Below are positions 31,243-39,924 of a stretch of DNA of 64,000 bases, piece by piece. The stretch's first letter is position 1. Every line of letters begins with the position of its first letter. The position numbers and the translations under genes were made by a program. The DNA comes from CAZUGO01 sp964619935 (GTDB lineage Bacteria; Planctomycetota; Phycisphaerae; UBA1845; CAIVHJ01): positions 124,001 to 188,000 of the forward strand of contig CAZUGO010000032.1 in the NCBI GenBank assembly GCA_964619935.1, written 5' to 3'. Below the pieces are notes generated by a model. The model worked only from the letters and a program-made list of their open reading frames with translations. It did not search any database and had not been told where the DNA came from.

Positions 31243-33465
31243 GTGGGTTTGAAGGAATACCGCCGCAAGCGCGATTTCGGTCGGACACCGGAGCCGTCGG
31301 GCGGCCCGCGGGGGCAAGGCCGCGAGTGGCGCTACGCCATGCAGAAGCACGCCGCCCGGCAGTTACATTACGACTTGCGGCTGGAACTCGACGGCGTGCT
31401 GTTGAGCTGGGCGATCCCACAGGGGCCATCGCTCGATCCCGGCTGCAAACGGCTGGCCGTGCACACCGAGGACCATCCGCTGGATTATGCGGCGTTCGAA
31501 GGCATCATCCCGGCCGGCGAGTACGGCGGCGGAACGGTGCTGCTCTGGGACCAGGGTACCTGGGAGCCGCACGGCGATCCGCAGCGCGGGCACGCCGCCG
31601 GCAAGCTGGCCTTCACGCTTCATGGGACCAAGCTTCGCGGCGGCTGGACACTGCTGCGGATGTCCGGCGCGGCCGGTGAGGGTGGTAGGAACTGGTTGTT
31701 GGTCAAGAAGGCCGACGACCAGGCCCGCCGGGAGTCTGCCTTCAGCATCACTGACGAGCAACCGTTCAGCGTGCTTAGCGGTCGCCGGATGCAGGACATC
31801 GCCCGGGATGCCGATCAGGTGTGGACCTCCGGCGGGGGCGGCCGTGGCGGTGCCCGGGCCGCCGGGGCCAGGCGGCCGACGGGATCCGTGGATTCCATCC
31901 AGGTTGCCCGACTGCAGGGCGCTCGGCGGGCGGTTCCGCCGCGGGTGTTCAAGTTGCAGCGACCGGTTTCGGCCAGCGCCGTGCCTTCCGGCGACGAGTG
32001 GTTGCACGAGATGCGCCTGGATGGCGTGCGGCTGATCTGCCGAATCGGGCCCGGCGGTGTCCGATTGCAGGACGGCGCCGGCTGCGATTGGACGGCCCGG
32101 CTGCCGGAGATCGTCCAGGCGGCGGCCGGCCTGCCGCTGGAGCAAGCCATCCTCGACGGCGTGGCCGTGGTGCCCGACGCCCGCGGGCTGCCGGATCGGG
32201 TTGCCCTGCAGGAGGCGCTCGACAGCGGTCGCACCCGGACCGTGGTCTACGATGTGTTCGACCTGCCCTACTGCCAGGGCCATGACCTGCGCCAAGTGCC
32301 CTTGCTATCACGCAAGACCCTGCTTGGCGACCTGCTGGGTGCCGCCCGACCGCTCTCAATCGTGCGCTTCTGCGACCACATTGTGGGCGACGGGCCCACC
32401 GTCGGCGGGCATGCGCGCCGGCTGGGCGGCGGCGGTCTGGTTTCCAAGAAGGTCGATGCCCCGTATGTCGGCCGGCGGACTCGCAGTTGGCTGCAGGTCG
32501 ACTGGGCCACCCCCATCGGCCCCGAGCCGATCGCGACCCAGCCGGGCGAGCACCGTCGGACAGTGGTGGTCCAGCCCGGCGTGTTCGTGCACGGCGTGCG
32601 TCTGACCCATCCGGAACGCATTTTGTATCCCGAGGAGCGGATTACCAAGCACCGCCTGGTGTTGTATTACCAGCAGATTGCCGGGCACATTCTGCCGCAC
32701 ATCGTTCGCCGGCCACTGAGCCTGTACCGCTGCCCGGCCGGTTGGGAGAAGCCGGGCTTCTTCCACAAGCATCTGGCCGACATCTCCGATCCGAATCTGC
32801 GGGGTGTGTTGATCCGCCACAAGACCGAGTCCAAGGCCAACATCGTGATTGACGACGTGGCCGGCCTGATCACTCTGGCCCAGTGGAACGTGCTGGAGAT
32901 CCACCCGTGGGGCTGCCGCGAAGACCTGATCGAGCGTCCCGATCGCCTGTTGTTCGATCTGGATCCCGGACCCGACGTCCCCTGGGAGCAAGTCGTGGCC
33001 ATTGCCCGGGCATTGCACCAGCTCCTGGATGAGCTGCGTCTGCGCAGCTACCTCAAGACTTCCGGCGGCAAGGGGCTGCACCTGGTGATTCCGCTGGTCC
33101 GCCGTTGCGACTGGGAGGTTCTCAAGGATTTCGCCAGGGCCGTCGCCGGCGCCGTGGTGCGGCAGGCCCCGCGCTGGGCGGTGGCCACCCAGACCCGCAG
33201 CGCTCGCCACGGCAAGGTGTTCATTGACTTCTTCCGCAACCACCGCGGGTCCACTTGTGTGGCCCCTTATTCCACGCGGGCACGCAGCGGTGCACCGGTG
33301 TCCACACCGGTGTCCTGGGACGAGTTGGGTCCAGAACCGCTGCGCTACACCGTCGAGAGTCTGCCGCGCCGATTGGCCACCTTGCCGGGCGATCCCTGGG
33401 CCGATTTCTTTGAGTGTCGCCAATCGATCACCCAGGCCATGCGCGCCCGGTTGAAGCCCGGCTGA
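31243..33465 (+). CDS. ligD: LigD-type NHEJ protein: 3'-phosphoesterase, degenerate ligase, polymerase domains
   Basis: 740 residues, GTG start with GGAGGA 8 bases upstream. Residues 1-165 are the phosphoesterase domain with all metal/catalytic residues of the family (His36, His42, Asp44, Arg46, His78, Tyr82; each six below the Pseudomonas LigD numbers). Residues 225-425 are a ligase adenylation domain whose catalytic KxDG lysine is replaced: EMRLDGVR has Arg258. Motif III Glu is Val307 and the EGLV Glu is Gly397. It passes directly at about 440 into the polymerase domain with no OB-fold. The polymerase keeps Asp572/Asp574 (DLDPGPD) and Asp662 (IDFF). End processing and synthesis should persist, ligation should not (inference). 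No ku gene is in the window. Confidence 0.92.
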   Translation: MGLKEYRRKRDFGRTPEPSGGPRGQGREWRYAMQKHAARQLHYDLRLELDGVLLSWAIPQGPSLDPGCKRLAVHTEDHPLDYAAFEGIIPAGEYGGGTVLLWDQGTWEPHGDPQRGHAAGKLAFTLHGTKLRGGWTLLRMSGAAGEGGRNWLLVKKADDQARRESAFSITDEQPFSVLSGRRMQDIARDADQVWTSGGGGRGGARAAGARRPTGSVDSIQVARLQGARRAVPPRVFKLQRPVSASAVPSGDEWLHEMRLDGVRLICRIGPGGVRLQDGAGCDWTARLPEIVQAAAGLPLEQAILDGVAVVPDARGLPDRVALQEALDSGRTRTVVYDVFDLPYCQGHDLRQVPLLSRKTLLGDLLGAARPLSIVRFCDHIVGDGPTVGGHARRLGGGGLVSKKVDAPYVGRRTRSWLQVDWATPIGPEPIATQPGEHRRTVVVQPGVFVHGVRLTHPERILYPEERITKHRLVLYYQQIAGHILPHIVRRPLSLYRCPAGWEKPGFFHKHLADISDPNLRGVLIRHKTESKANIVIDDVAGLITLAQWNVLEIHPWGCREDLIERPDRLLFDLDPGPDVPWEQVVAIARALHQLLDELRLRSYLKTSGGKGLHLVIPLVRRCDWEVLKDFARAVAGAVVRQAPRWAVATQTRSARHGKVFIDFFRNHRGSTCVAPYSTRARSGAPVSTPVSWDELGPEPLRYTVESLPRRLATLPGDPWADFFECRQSITQAMRARLKPG

Positions 33466-33489
33466 GCGTGCAGCCCGCCGCCTCGTCGA

Positions 33490-34188
33490 TCACGACTTCA
33501 ACAAGTCGAGGGCGGTCTTGGCCGACTCGCCGGTGCCGTCGTGCTTGAGATAGACGTAGACGTCGCGGTCCTCGGCGAGGCGCTGGCTGATCCACTGCCG
33601 CCAGTCGCCCAGCTCGGCGGCGTCGTAGTGGTCCTTGCGCAGGCGAACGTAGGTGAATGGGGCGGTGGCGATTCGAGGGGGCTCCAAGGTGTCGCCCTGG
33701 GACACGCACAACGCCGTGCCAAAATCGACCAGCAGGGTCATCACCGTGTCGTGAAACCAACTGCCGTGCCGAAACTCGATGGTGGCCCGCACGTCCCGGG
33801 GCAGGGTCTCCATGAAGTCACGCAGCAGAGAATCGTCGCGTTTGAGGTTGGGCGGCAATTGGAACAGGATCGGTCCGAGCTTGTGGTGCAGCAGGCGGCA
33901 GCGCTCCACGAAGTCGTGGGTCAGCGGGCCGACATCGGCCAGGCGGGCGTGGTGCGTGATCTTCTGGAGCCCCTTGATCGCGAAACAAAACCCATCTGGA
34001 GTCTGGCCCAGCCAGCGGTGCAGCATGGTCTCGCCAGGGAAGCGATAGAACGTATTGTTGATTTCTACGGTTCCGAGTTGCCCGGAGTAGTACTCCAGGA
34101 ACCGCGTCTGGGGCAGCTTTTCGGGGTAGAACCCGCCTTTCCATTCCTTGTATGCATATCCGGACGTACCGGTTCGCAGTACCGCCAT
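33490..34188 (-). CDS. DUF72 family protein (YecE-like)
   Basis: 232 residues from ATG 34186-34188. Family signatures: RTGTSGYAYKEWKGGFYPE at the N-terminus, VEINNTFYRFP, FCFAIKGLQKITH, LGPILFQLPPNLK and the late FTYVRLRKDHYD and VYVYLKHDG. DUF72/YecE proteins form TIM barrels of unknown enzymatic role. Convergent with ligD, stops 24 bases apart. Confidence 0.92.
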   Translation of the reverse strand: MAVLRTGTSGYAYKEWKGGFYPEKLPQTRFLEYYSGQLGTVEINNTFYRFPGETMLHRWLGQTPDGFCFAIKGLQKITHHARLADVGPLTHDFVERCRLLHHKLGPILFQLPPNLKRDDSLLRDFMETLPRDVRATIEFRHGSWFHDTVMTLLVDFGTALCVSQGDTLEPPRIATAPFTYVRLRKDHYDAAELGDWRQWISQRLAEDRDVYVYLKHDGTGESAKTALDLLKS

Positions 34189-34395
34189 GGGGTCAAGGTA
34201 CCATGTCCGCCGCCCGGCGGCCACGGGGCGGGACGGCGGCTTATGGGACCGGCCGGACTCCCGCCGCAGGCCTGATGGGACGTGGGCGACCGGCGTGCGG
34301 GCCGGTTACATTGTATCCTTGCGATGGGCAGCGCGCCCGCGATTCCCCGTGACGCTGGTATCGGGTTCAACCCTCGGTCTGTCCAGGGCAGGACA

Positions 34396-36345
34396 ATGGC
34401 AGCCTCCGTTCGCTCATGGCATCATCGACGCACCCGGCGGGGTACGATTCTGATCCTGGTGCTGCTGGCGACCGCGGCGGCGTTGGCGTTGTCCACCGTG
34501 CTGATCTCCAAACAAGTGGCCATGCTGACCCTGTCGCAGAGTGTGGCTCCCGGCTCACAGGCGCGGGCCGTGGCCGAGTCGGGCCTGGAGTTGGCCATCA
34601 GCCACATCCGCAGTGATGCCGGATGGCGTGACAACTTCATCAGCGGGGTGTGGATCACGGATGAACCGTTGTACGGCGGGTCGTTCACCCTCGTGGGTGA
34701 GGACGGCGAGGACACCGACGGCGACGGCGTGGTCGAAGGCGACAGCGACCTGACCGATGACGATCGTGACCTGGTGACCTTGGCATCGACCGGTACGTAT
34801 GACGGGGTCATTCATGTGGCCCGGGCGGTGCTCGTGCCTTCGGGGACCAAAGAAGCCATTCTGGTGGTCAAAGATCCGGCCAACCTCAGCAGCGAGGACC
34901 TGGAGCGCACGGCGCTGATGCGGTCCTGGGGCTGGGTGGTGTCCTATGCCGACTATGAGACCAGCAAGAATGACCTGACCGCGGCCTTCAGCGATGTCAA
35001 CGTGGTCTACGTTCCCGCAACCATCGACTCGGTCCCCAATGGCCTCAAGGATGCGCTGAAAATTTCTGAACGCGGCGTGGTCCTGGAAATGAAAGAGCTG
35101 GTCAAGCACATAGAGTTGGCCAGCAGCAGCAGCGAACCATACCTGGCCACGCAGATCGAAATCCTGGAATTGACCGAACTCATCGAAGACGATTTCGGCG
35201 TGGAGGTGCTGGAGGTCATCACCCACTACATCACCCGAACGCTGACCCCCGGCGTGGTCAACGTGCTGACCGCCAATGACAATCTGCTGGAACACCGTGG
35301 GACCATTTCCGACGACGTCAGCATTCTGGCCAAAAAATCGGGCGACACCGAACCGACGTTGCTGGCGGTGGACAACGGCGGTGAACTCGACGGCCATCCG
35401 GCCAAGGGCCGCCGCGTGGCCCTGCCTTGGGGCAAGTCGGACTTCTCCATCGTCTCACTGAACAGCAGCGGGCAACTGCTCCTGCGGCGCTCGCTGGACT
35501 GGGCCGGTCAGACCTGGAAGGGGCCGCTGCCGAGTATCGCGGTGTTCGACAAGGTCGAGGTCAAAGGGACCGGACTGGTGGACAGCTACGATTCGACGCT
35601 GGGTGCCTACGGCGGCGCCAACGTGGCGGCCGAGGCCACCGCTTCGACCAACAGCTACAAGGACAGAGCGATTCACGTGAAAGACAATGGTGTGTTTCTC
35701 GGCAATGTGTACGTGCAGCAGGGTTCCGACCCATCCAAGGTGGTCAAGGTCGAGAACAGCGGGGTGATCAGCGGTCCGACCGGCGTGATCAATGTCGCCG
35801 TGCCGATCCCGCTGGCCGAGGCCCCGGAGATCGCCCCGAACCTCGGGAACGTCACCTATAGTTCGGGGACCACCACCATCAATAGCAGTTGTACCTACGG
35901 AGACCTGAAGGTCGAGGGCACCGCGATTTTGCAGATCGACGGTGAGATTCAGATCGTGTGCACCAATAATGTCACCCTGCAGCAATCCGCCCAGATCCAA
36001 TTGCTGCCCGGCGCCACGCTGGACATCTACACCCGGCAGGACGTCCACGTCGAGGACAGCGCCCAGGTCAACGTCAATACCGCCGACCCCAGTGTCCTGA
36101 CGTGGCACCTGGTGGACAAGAAACTGCTCCTGGAGGGCAGTTCGCAAATGTACGGGACCGTTCGCGGTCGCATGGGCACCCTGGAGGTCAAGGACGACAG
36201 CACCCTCCACGGCACCTTCCAGGGCAAGAAGTGCAAGGTGGAGAACGGTTCCTTCCACGTCGACACCTCGCTGTCCGGCACGCCGACCACCCTTGGCGGC
36301 GGCTTCGTGCCGCTGCCGGACTACGCCGCTCGTTGGCTCGAATAG
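34396..36345 (+). CDS. Prepilin/PilX-like exported protein with a GATase-like domain
   Basis: 649 residues from ATG 34396. An N-terminal basic patch and single membrane helix (residues 16-40, GTILILVLLATAAALALSTV) then a QARAVAESGLELA helix resemble PilX-type minor pilins. An acidic Asp-rich patch at about 100-128 may bind calcium. Residues 153-370 (AILVVKDPANLSSEDLERT to RRVALPWG and LLLRRSLDWAG) match the domain in the prepilin at 42470-44566. It looks like a class I GATase/ThuA-like Rossmann fold; the function is unproven. Residues 371-649 are Ser/Thr/Gly-rich beta repeats of a filament-tip or adhesin character. It stands alone on the opposite strand from the minor pilin operon 8 kb away. 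Confidence 0.8.
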   Translation: MAASVRSWHHRRTRRGTILILVLLATAAALALSTVLISKQVAMLTLSQSVAPGSQARAVAESGLELAISHIRSDAGWRDNFISGVWITDEPLYGGSFTLVGEDGEDTDGDGVVEGDSDLTDDDRDLVTLASTGTYDGVIHVARAVLVPSGTKEAILVVKDPANLSSEDLERTALMRSWGWVVSYADYETSKNDLTAAFSDVNVVYVPATIDSVPNGLKDALKISERGVVLEMKELVKHIELASSSSEPYLATQIEILELTELIEDDFGVEVLEVITHYITRTLTPGVVNVLTANDNLLEHRGTISDDVSILAKKSGDTEPTLLAVDNGGELDGHPAKGRRVALPWGKSDFSIVSLNSSGQLLLRRSLDWAGQTWKGPLPSIAVFDKVEVKGTGLVDSYDSTLGAYGGANVAAEATASTNSYKDRAIHVKDNGVFLGNVYVQQGSDPSKVVKVENSGVISGPTGVINVAVPIPLAEAPEIAPNLGNVTYSSGTTTINSSCTYGDLKVEGTAILQIDGEIQIVCTNNVTLQQSAQIQLLPGATLDIYTRQDVHVEDSAQVNVNTADPSVLTWHLVDKKLLLEGSSQMYGTVRGRMGTLEVKDDSTLHGTFQGKKCKVENGSFHVDTSLSGTPTTLGGGFVPLPDYAARWLE

Positions 36346-36458
36346 CAGCCGGCCGCCGCTGCGGGGCGTCGGCAGGCTACGGACCCGGCAAACGCAGCGG
36401 GTGTCTTGACCCCACGAGGGCGGCCGCTGAAGCATGAGGGTGGGGCATGCCGCGAGGC

Positions 36459-38555
36459 TTACGGCCCACTGCCGGCGGCGGCGTCTTCGTCAGGGTCGGC
36501 CGGCTTGAACGCCGCGTAGTCCAGATCACGCGGCGGAGGCTCGCCGCCGGGCCCCTTGAGGTAGTGGTCCATCCAGCGCATCAGCCGCAGGTGGTAATCC
36601 AGACGGGCGGCGGCCTTGCGGTTGCCGTGACCTTCGCCCGGGTACAGCACCAGCCGTACCGGTACCCGGCCGTAGGTCTTGAGATACCGATACAGCTCCA
36701 TCGATTGCGACGGGGGCACCCGCGAGTCCTCGGCGCCGTGCATAATCAAGATCGGTGTCCGGCACTTCTGAAAGTGGTACACCGGACTGCGCTCCCGAAA
36801 GTAATCCCAGTCCTCCCAGGGCCACCGGCGGCTGTGCACCTGATACATTTCGGCAGGGATGTCGGTGGTGCCGAACTTGGAGACGTGGTCGCTGATGCCG
36901 ACAAACATGACGCTGGCGGCGAATCGCGGGCTGTGGTAGGTCGCACACCACGCCGCGGCGAATCCGCCGTACGAGCCACCGGTGACGCCGACCTTGTCGC
37001 CGTCCACCCAGCCCCGTTCGATGAGGAAGTCGATGCCGTCGATCAGGTCATCGAATTCCTTGCCGCCGTAGTCATTCTGGCCGGCCTTGGAAAAAGCCAC
37101 CCCGCGGCCGGTGCTGCCGCGATAGTTGGGATGGAACACCATGTAGCCGCGGGCCGCGGCCACTTGGCCGGGGTTGGTGTAGCGGGTCAGCCAACCGTCG
37201 CTGAAGTGGGCCTCCGGTCCGCCGTGAACCGTCACGATCAGCGGATAACGCTGATGGGGCTGTTCGTCCAAGGGGCGAATCAGCATCCCTTCGATTTCCA
37301 GACCGTCACGGGCTCGGTAGGTAATGACTTCCTGGGGCGCCAGGGCGGCGGTGCTCAGCCATGGATTGCTGTCCGTCAGCCGGCGCGGGCGGTGGTCTCC
37401 ATGCTTCATGTACAGCACCTCGGCGGGGTGCTGCCGGCTGTCGGCCACGAATGCCGCCGCCGAGCCGTCGCCGGACAGCGCCAGCCGCTGCAGCACTGGG
37501 CCGGCCGCCGGCGCGATGATCCTGGCAGCGCCGCTGCCGACCGAGACTTCGCCCAGGACGGTGCCCACACCTTGGCAGGCGACGTACATCAGGTCATCCG
37601 GGTTTTGCCAGGCCAGGTCCTCGACCTGCCCGGCGAATTCCGGCAGCAGGTCGCGCAGCGGGCCGCCCGCCGTCGCGGCCACCATCAGCCGGCCGGGTGA
37701 CGGATCGTGCAGGTCCTGGGCCGCAATGACCGCCAGGTGCCGGCCATCGGGACTCCAGGCCACCGCCCCCAGTTTCCCGGAGTTATCCAGCCGGCGCTGG
37801 ACCTGGCCGTCGGCGACGCCGACGATGTGCAGCTTGCGGTTCATGTAGTGATCGTCGATCAGCGGCGTTGGCGCCAAGGCCACGGCCAGGTGGGCGCCGT
37901 CGGGGCTCCAATGTAACTCGGAAGCCGAGCCGTCGAGTTGCAGCATTCGCGGCTCGCCCTCGGTAGCGGCGTCTCGATCGGCGATCCAGACCCGCACCGG
38001 CCGCCAGTCTTCCTCATAGACCCGTTGATCAAAGCCCTGGTCCTGTTCCTTCTTCTTGCCTTTCTCCCGCTCCTCCGCGGCCAGGAAGGCCAGTTGGCGA
38101 CCGTCCGGTGACCAACTGTAACCGGTAATGTCGCTGCTGTGCTCGCGGAGCCGGCGGGCTTCGCCGCCGGCGATGGGGATGAGGTAGACCGCCGCATGTG
38201 GGTCATCACCGCGTTTGGCCAGAAAGGTGATCCCGTCACCCGAGGGTGTCCAGGCAATGCTCCTGAGATTCACCTTGCCGGTCACAAAGGGCCGACTGCT
38301 GCCGCGGGTATCCACCACGTGCAGCTCGGACCAGGCCGGCCCGTTGTCCTCTTCGAATGGCCGTCGCGGTACACTCAGGATGTAGGCCACCTGCCGCCCG
38401 TCGGGCGATAATTCCGCAGCGGTGACCTGTCGCAGGCGGGCGACGTCTGCCGCGGTCAAGCCGTCCGCGGCGACGGTTCCCGATGCGAATAGCACCCAGA
38501 GTCCGGCGGCCAGCAGCCGGCCGCCCCGCCACCGAGTTGGCACCAACGTTTTCAT
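36459..38555 (-). CDS. Exported S9-family (DPP/acylaminoacyl-type) peptidase
   Basis: 698 residues from ATG 38553-38555 (AAAGGAG upstream), with signal peptide AAGLWVLFASGTVAADG. The N-terminal beta-propeller (ELSPDGRQVAYI, WTPSGDGITFLAKRG, YSWSPDGRQLAFLA, HWSPDGAHLAVALA repeats) leads to an alpha/beta-hydrolase. Catalytic triad: Ser in GGSYGGFAA, Asp in HGAEDSRVP, His in GEGHGN. The family removes N-terminal peptides or acyl-amino acids. Between the two prepilin regions but on its own transcription unit. Confidence 0.93.
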   Translation of the reverse strand: MKTLVPTRWRGGRLLAAGLWVLFASGTVAADGLTAADVARLRQVTAAELSPDGRQVAYILSVPRRPFEEDNGPAWSELHVVDTRGSSRPFVTGKVNLRSIAWTPSGDGITFLAKRGDDPHAAVYLIPIAGGEARRLREHSSDITGYSWSPDGRQLAFLAAEEREKGKKKEQDQGFDQRVYEEDWRPVRVWIADRDAATEGEPRMLQLDGSASELHWSPDGAHLAVALAPTPLIDDHYMNRKLHIVGVADGQVQRRLDNSGKLGAVAWSPDGRHLAVIAAQDLHDPSPGRLMVAATAGGPLRDLLPEFAGQVEDLAWQNPDDLMYVACQGVGTVLGEVSVGSGAARIIAPAAGPVLQRLALSGDGSAAAFVADSRQHPAEVLYMKHGDHRPRRLTDSNPWLSTAALAPQEVITYRARDGLEIEGMLIRPLDEQPHQRYPLIVTVHGGPEAHFSDGWLTRYTNPGQVAAARGYMVFHPNYRGSTGRGVAFSKAGQNDYGGKEFDDLIDGIDFLIERGWVDGDKVGVTGGSYGGFAAAWCATYHSPRFAASVMFVGISDHVSKFGTTDIPAEMYQVHSRRWPWEDWDYFRERSPVYHFQKCRTPILIMHGAEDSRVPPSQSMELYRYLKTYGRVPVRLVLYPGEGHGNRKAAARLDYHLRLMRWMDHYLKGPGGEPPPRDLDYAAFKPADPDEDAAAGSGP

Positions 38556-38790
38556 CAGGGGGTAGCGCTCCTTTCGCCCGAAGCCGGGCTCCGGTGGGCC
38601 AGACCATAGCGGAGCCGTGGACTGGCTGCAAGCCGCCCGGCCGCCACTGAAGAGCAGGTTCGGTTGGGGAGGAAGATATAACGTGCAGATTGAATGTAAT
38701 CGAGAGTCGTACTTGTCTTGATCCACAAACGATGTGAAATCTTCGGTTACGTATGGCTTAAGTTAGCATCCGCCAGGCTGCCGCAATAGG

Positions 38791-38824
38791 CCTGCTGAAG
38801 CGGTCGCGCTTCAGCGGGCATTTT
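38791..38824 (+). terminator. Terminator-like hairpin
   Basis: A 9-bp perfect stem (38794-38802 with 38807-38815, GCTGAAGCG) and a tetraloop, followed by GGGCATTTT. No plus-strand gene ends nearby, so its purpose is unclear. Confidence 0.4.
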
Positions 38825-38880
38825 CCATGGGCCCCCTTGCTGAGAGCCCACCTGCCCGGCGCCGTGCGGATTCTGCCGCC

Positions 38881-38936
38881 GGCGCGGCAAGGATTGTGCG
38901 CTGGCGCGGTAAGGGTTGCGCGCTGGCGCGGTACGG
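38881..38936. repeat. 22-bp tandem repeat, 2.5 copies
   Basis: Units begin GGCGCGG at 38881, 38903 and 38925; the first two are 22 bases each with about 4 differences, the third is partial. No coding potential. Confidence 0.6.
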
Positions 38937-39246
38937 AACGGACGCCGGCGCAGCAGGCGCCGGACCCCAACACCCCGGGTGTGTGACCCCAAGTCCCTGC
39001 CTGCGTGACCGCCAGTCTCACCCAGCCGGAAGCACGGCGCCAGCCATGAGGTGGCGGGACACCCGCCGGGTGAAGGCCGACGGCTCAGACCCCATGCTGA
39101 GCCCGGCGCCGCAGCGCGGGGTCGCAATACCCCGTGGGCTGGTGGGGTTCACGGATCCACGGATCCCCTGCTGGATACGGCTCGGTGCTGGATACCCGAA
39201 CCCCCGAGCACCCCCAGCAACGCCGCGGCGACATGACGCTTGGGCT

Positions 39247-39756
39247 TCACCGGGTACGCGGGAACTTCTGGTCCAGTATGGTATTCCAGCGGCTGACCTG
39301 CTCCTGGGTTCGGGCCAGGGCCGCGGCGCTGTCGCCAACGACACGGACCTCGACCATCCGGTCCTTCTGAGCGATGGCATCGACGACGTCCTGACCGGCA
39401 GTGACCCGACCGAAGACCGTGTGCTTGCCGTTCAGCCACGAGGTGTCCTTGTGGGTGATAAAGAATTGGCTGCCGTTGGTGCCCGGTCCGGCATTGGCCA
39501 TCGACAATACCCCCGGGCCGTCGTGCTTGAGTTCCGGGTGGAACTCGTCCGCGAATTGATAGCCCGGTCCGCCGCTGCCGGTGCCGCTGGGATCGCCGCC
39601 CTGGATCATGAAGTCCGGGATGACGCGATGAAACCGGAGCCCATCGTAGTAACCACGCTCGGCGAGGTTCACGAAATTGGCCACCGTCAGCGGGGCGTGC
39701 TCGGGATACAACTCAATCTGGATGTCCCCTTTGGTGGTCTTCATCAGGATATTCAT
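39247..39756 (-). CDS. Cyclophilin-type peptidyl-prolyl cis-trans isomerase
   Basis: 169 residues, single domain, no signal peptide, so cytoplasmic (PpiB-like). Catalytic Arg in FHRVIPDFMIQGGDP, then FADEFHPEL, LSMANAGPGTNGSQFFIT, and a C-terminal HTVFGRV. Typical cyclophilin length. Lies 168 bases after the prepilin operon on the same strand and may be its last member. Confidence 0.96.
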   Translation of the reverse strand: MNILMKTTKGDIQIELYPEHAPLTVANFVNLAERGYYDGLRFHRVIPDFMIQGGDPSGTGSGGPGYQFADEFHPELKHDGPGVLSMANAGPGTNGSQFFITHKDTSWLNGKHTVFGRVTAGQDVVDAIAQKDRMVEVRVVGDSAAALARTQEQVSRWNTILDQKFPRTR

Positions 39757-39924
39757 GCGGTTCGCTCCAGCGTGATTCGGGGTTGCGGCGGCAGGGGGGC
39801 ACCACGCCCCGCGGCCAGCAAGCGTTCCGGGCTGTGCGACAGCCTAGCCCAACTCGGGCGGGCGATCCAGTCAGGCGGTCGGCCCGGCAAATGCAGATCG
39901 CCGTTGGCGGCGCCGGGTTGGCGG

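Larger units (their letters stand above)
38640..39246. other. Intergenic interval of about 600 bases with a hairpin and a tandem repeat
   Basis: No gene is recognised. The left part is AT-rich (38680-38770) and probably holds the promoter of the S9 peptidase gene. The rest holds the hairpin at 38791 and the tandem repeat at 38881, then featureless GC-rich sequence up to the end of the cyclophilin gene. Confidence 0.5.

Noticed and set aside
31363..32295. A 310-codon minus-strand frame
   Set aside because: It is antisense to LigD, whose phosphoesterase and polymerase motifs are clear.
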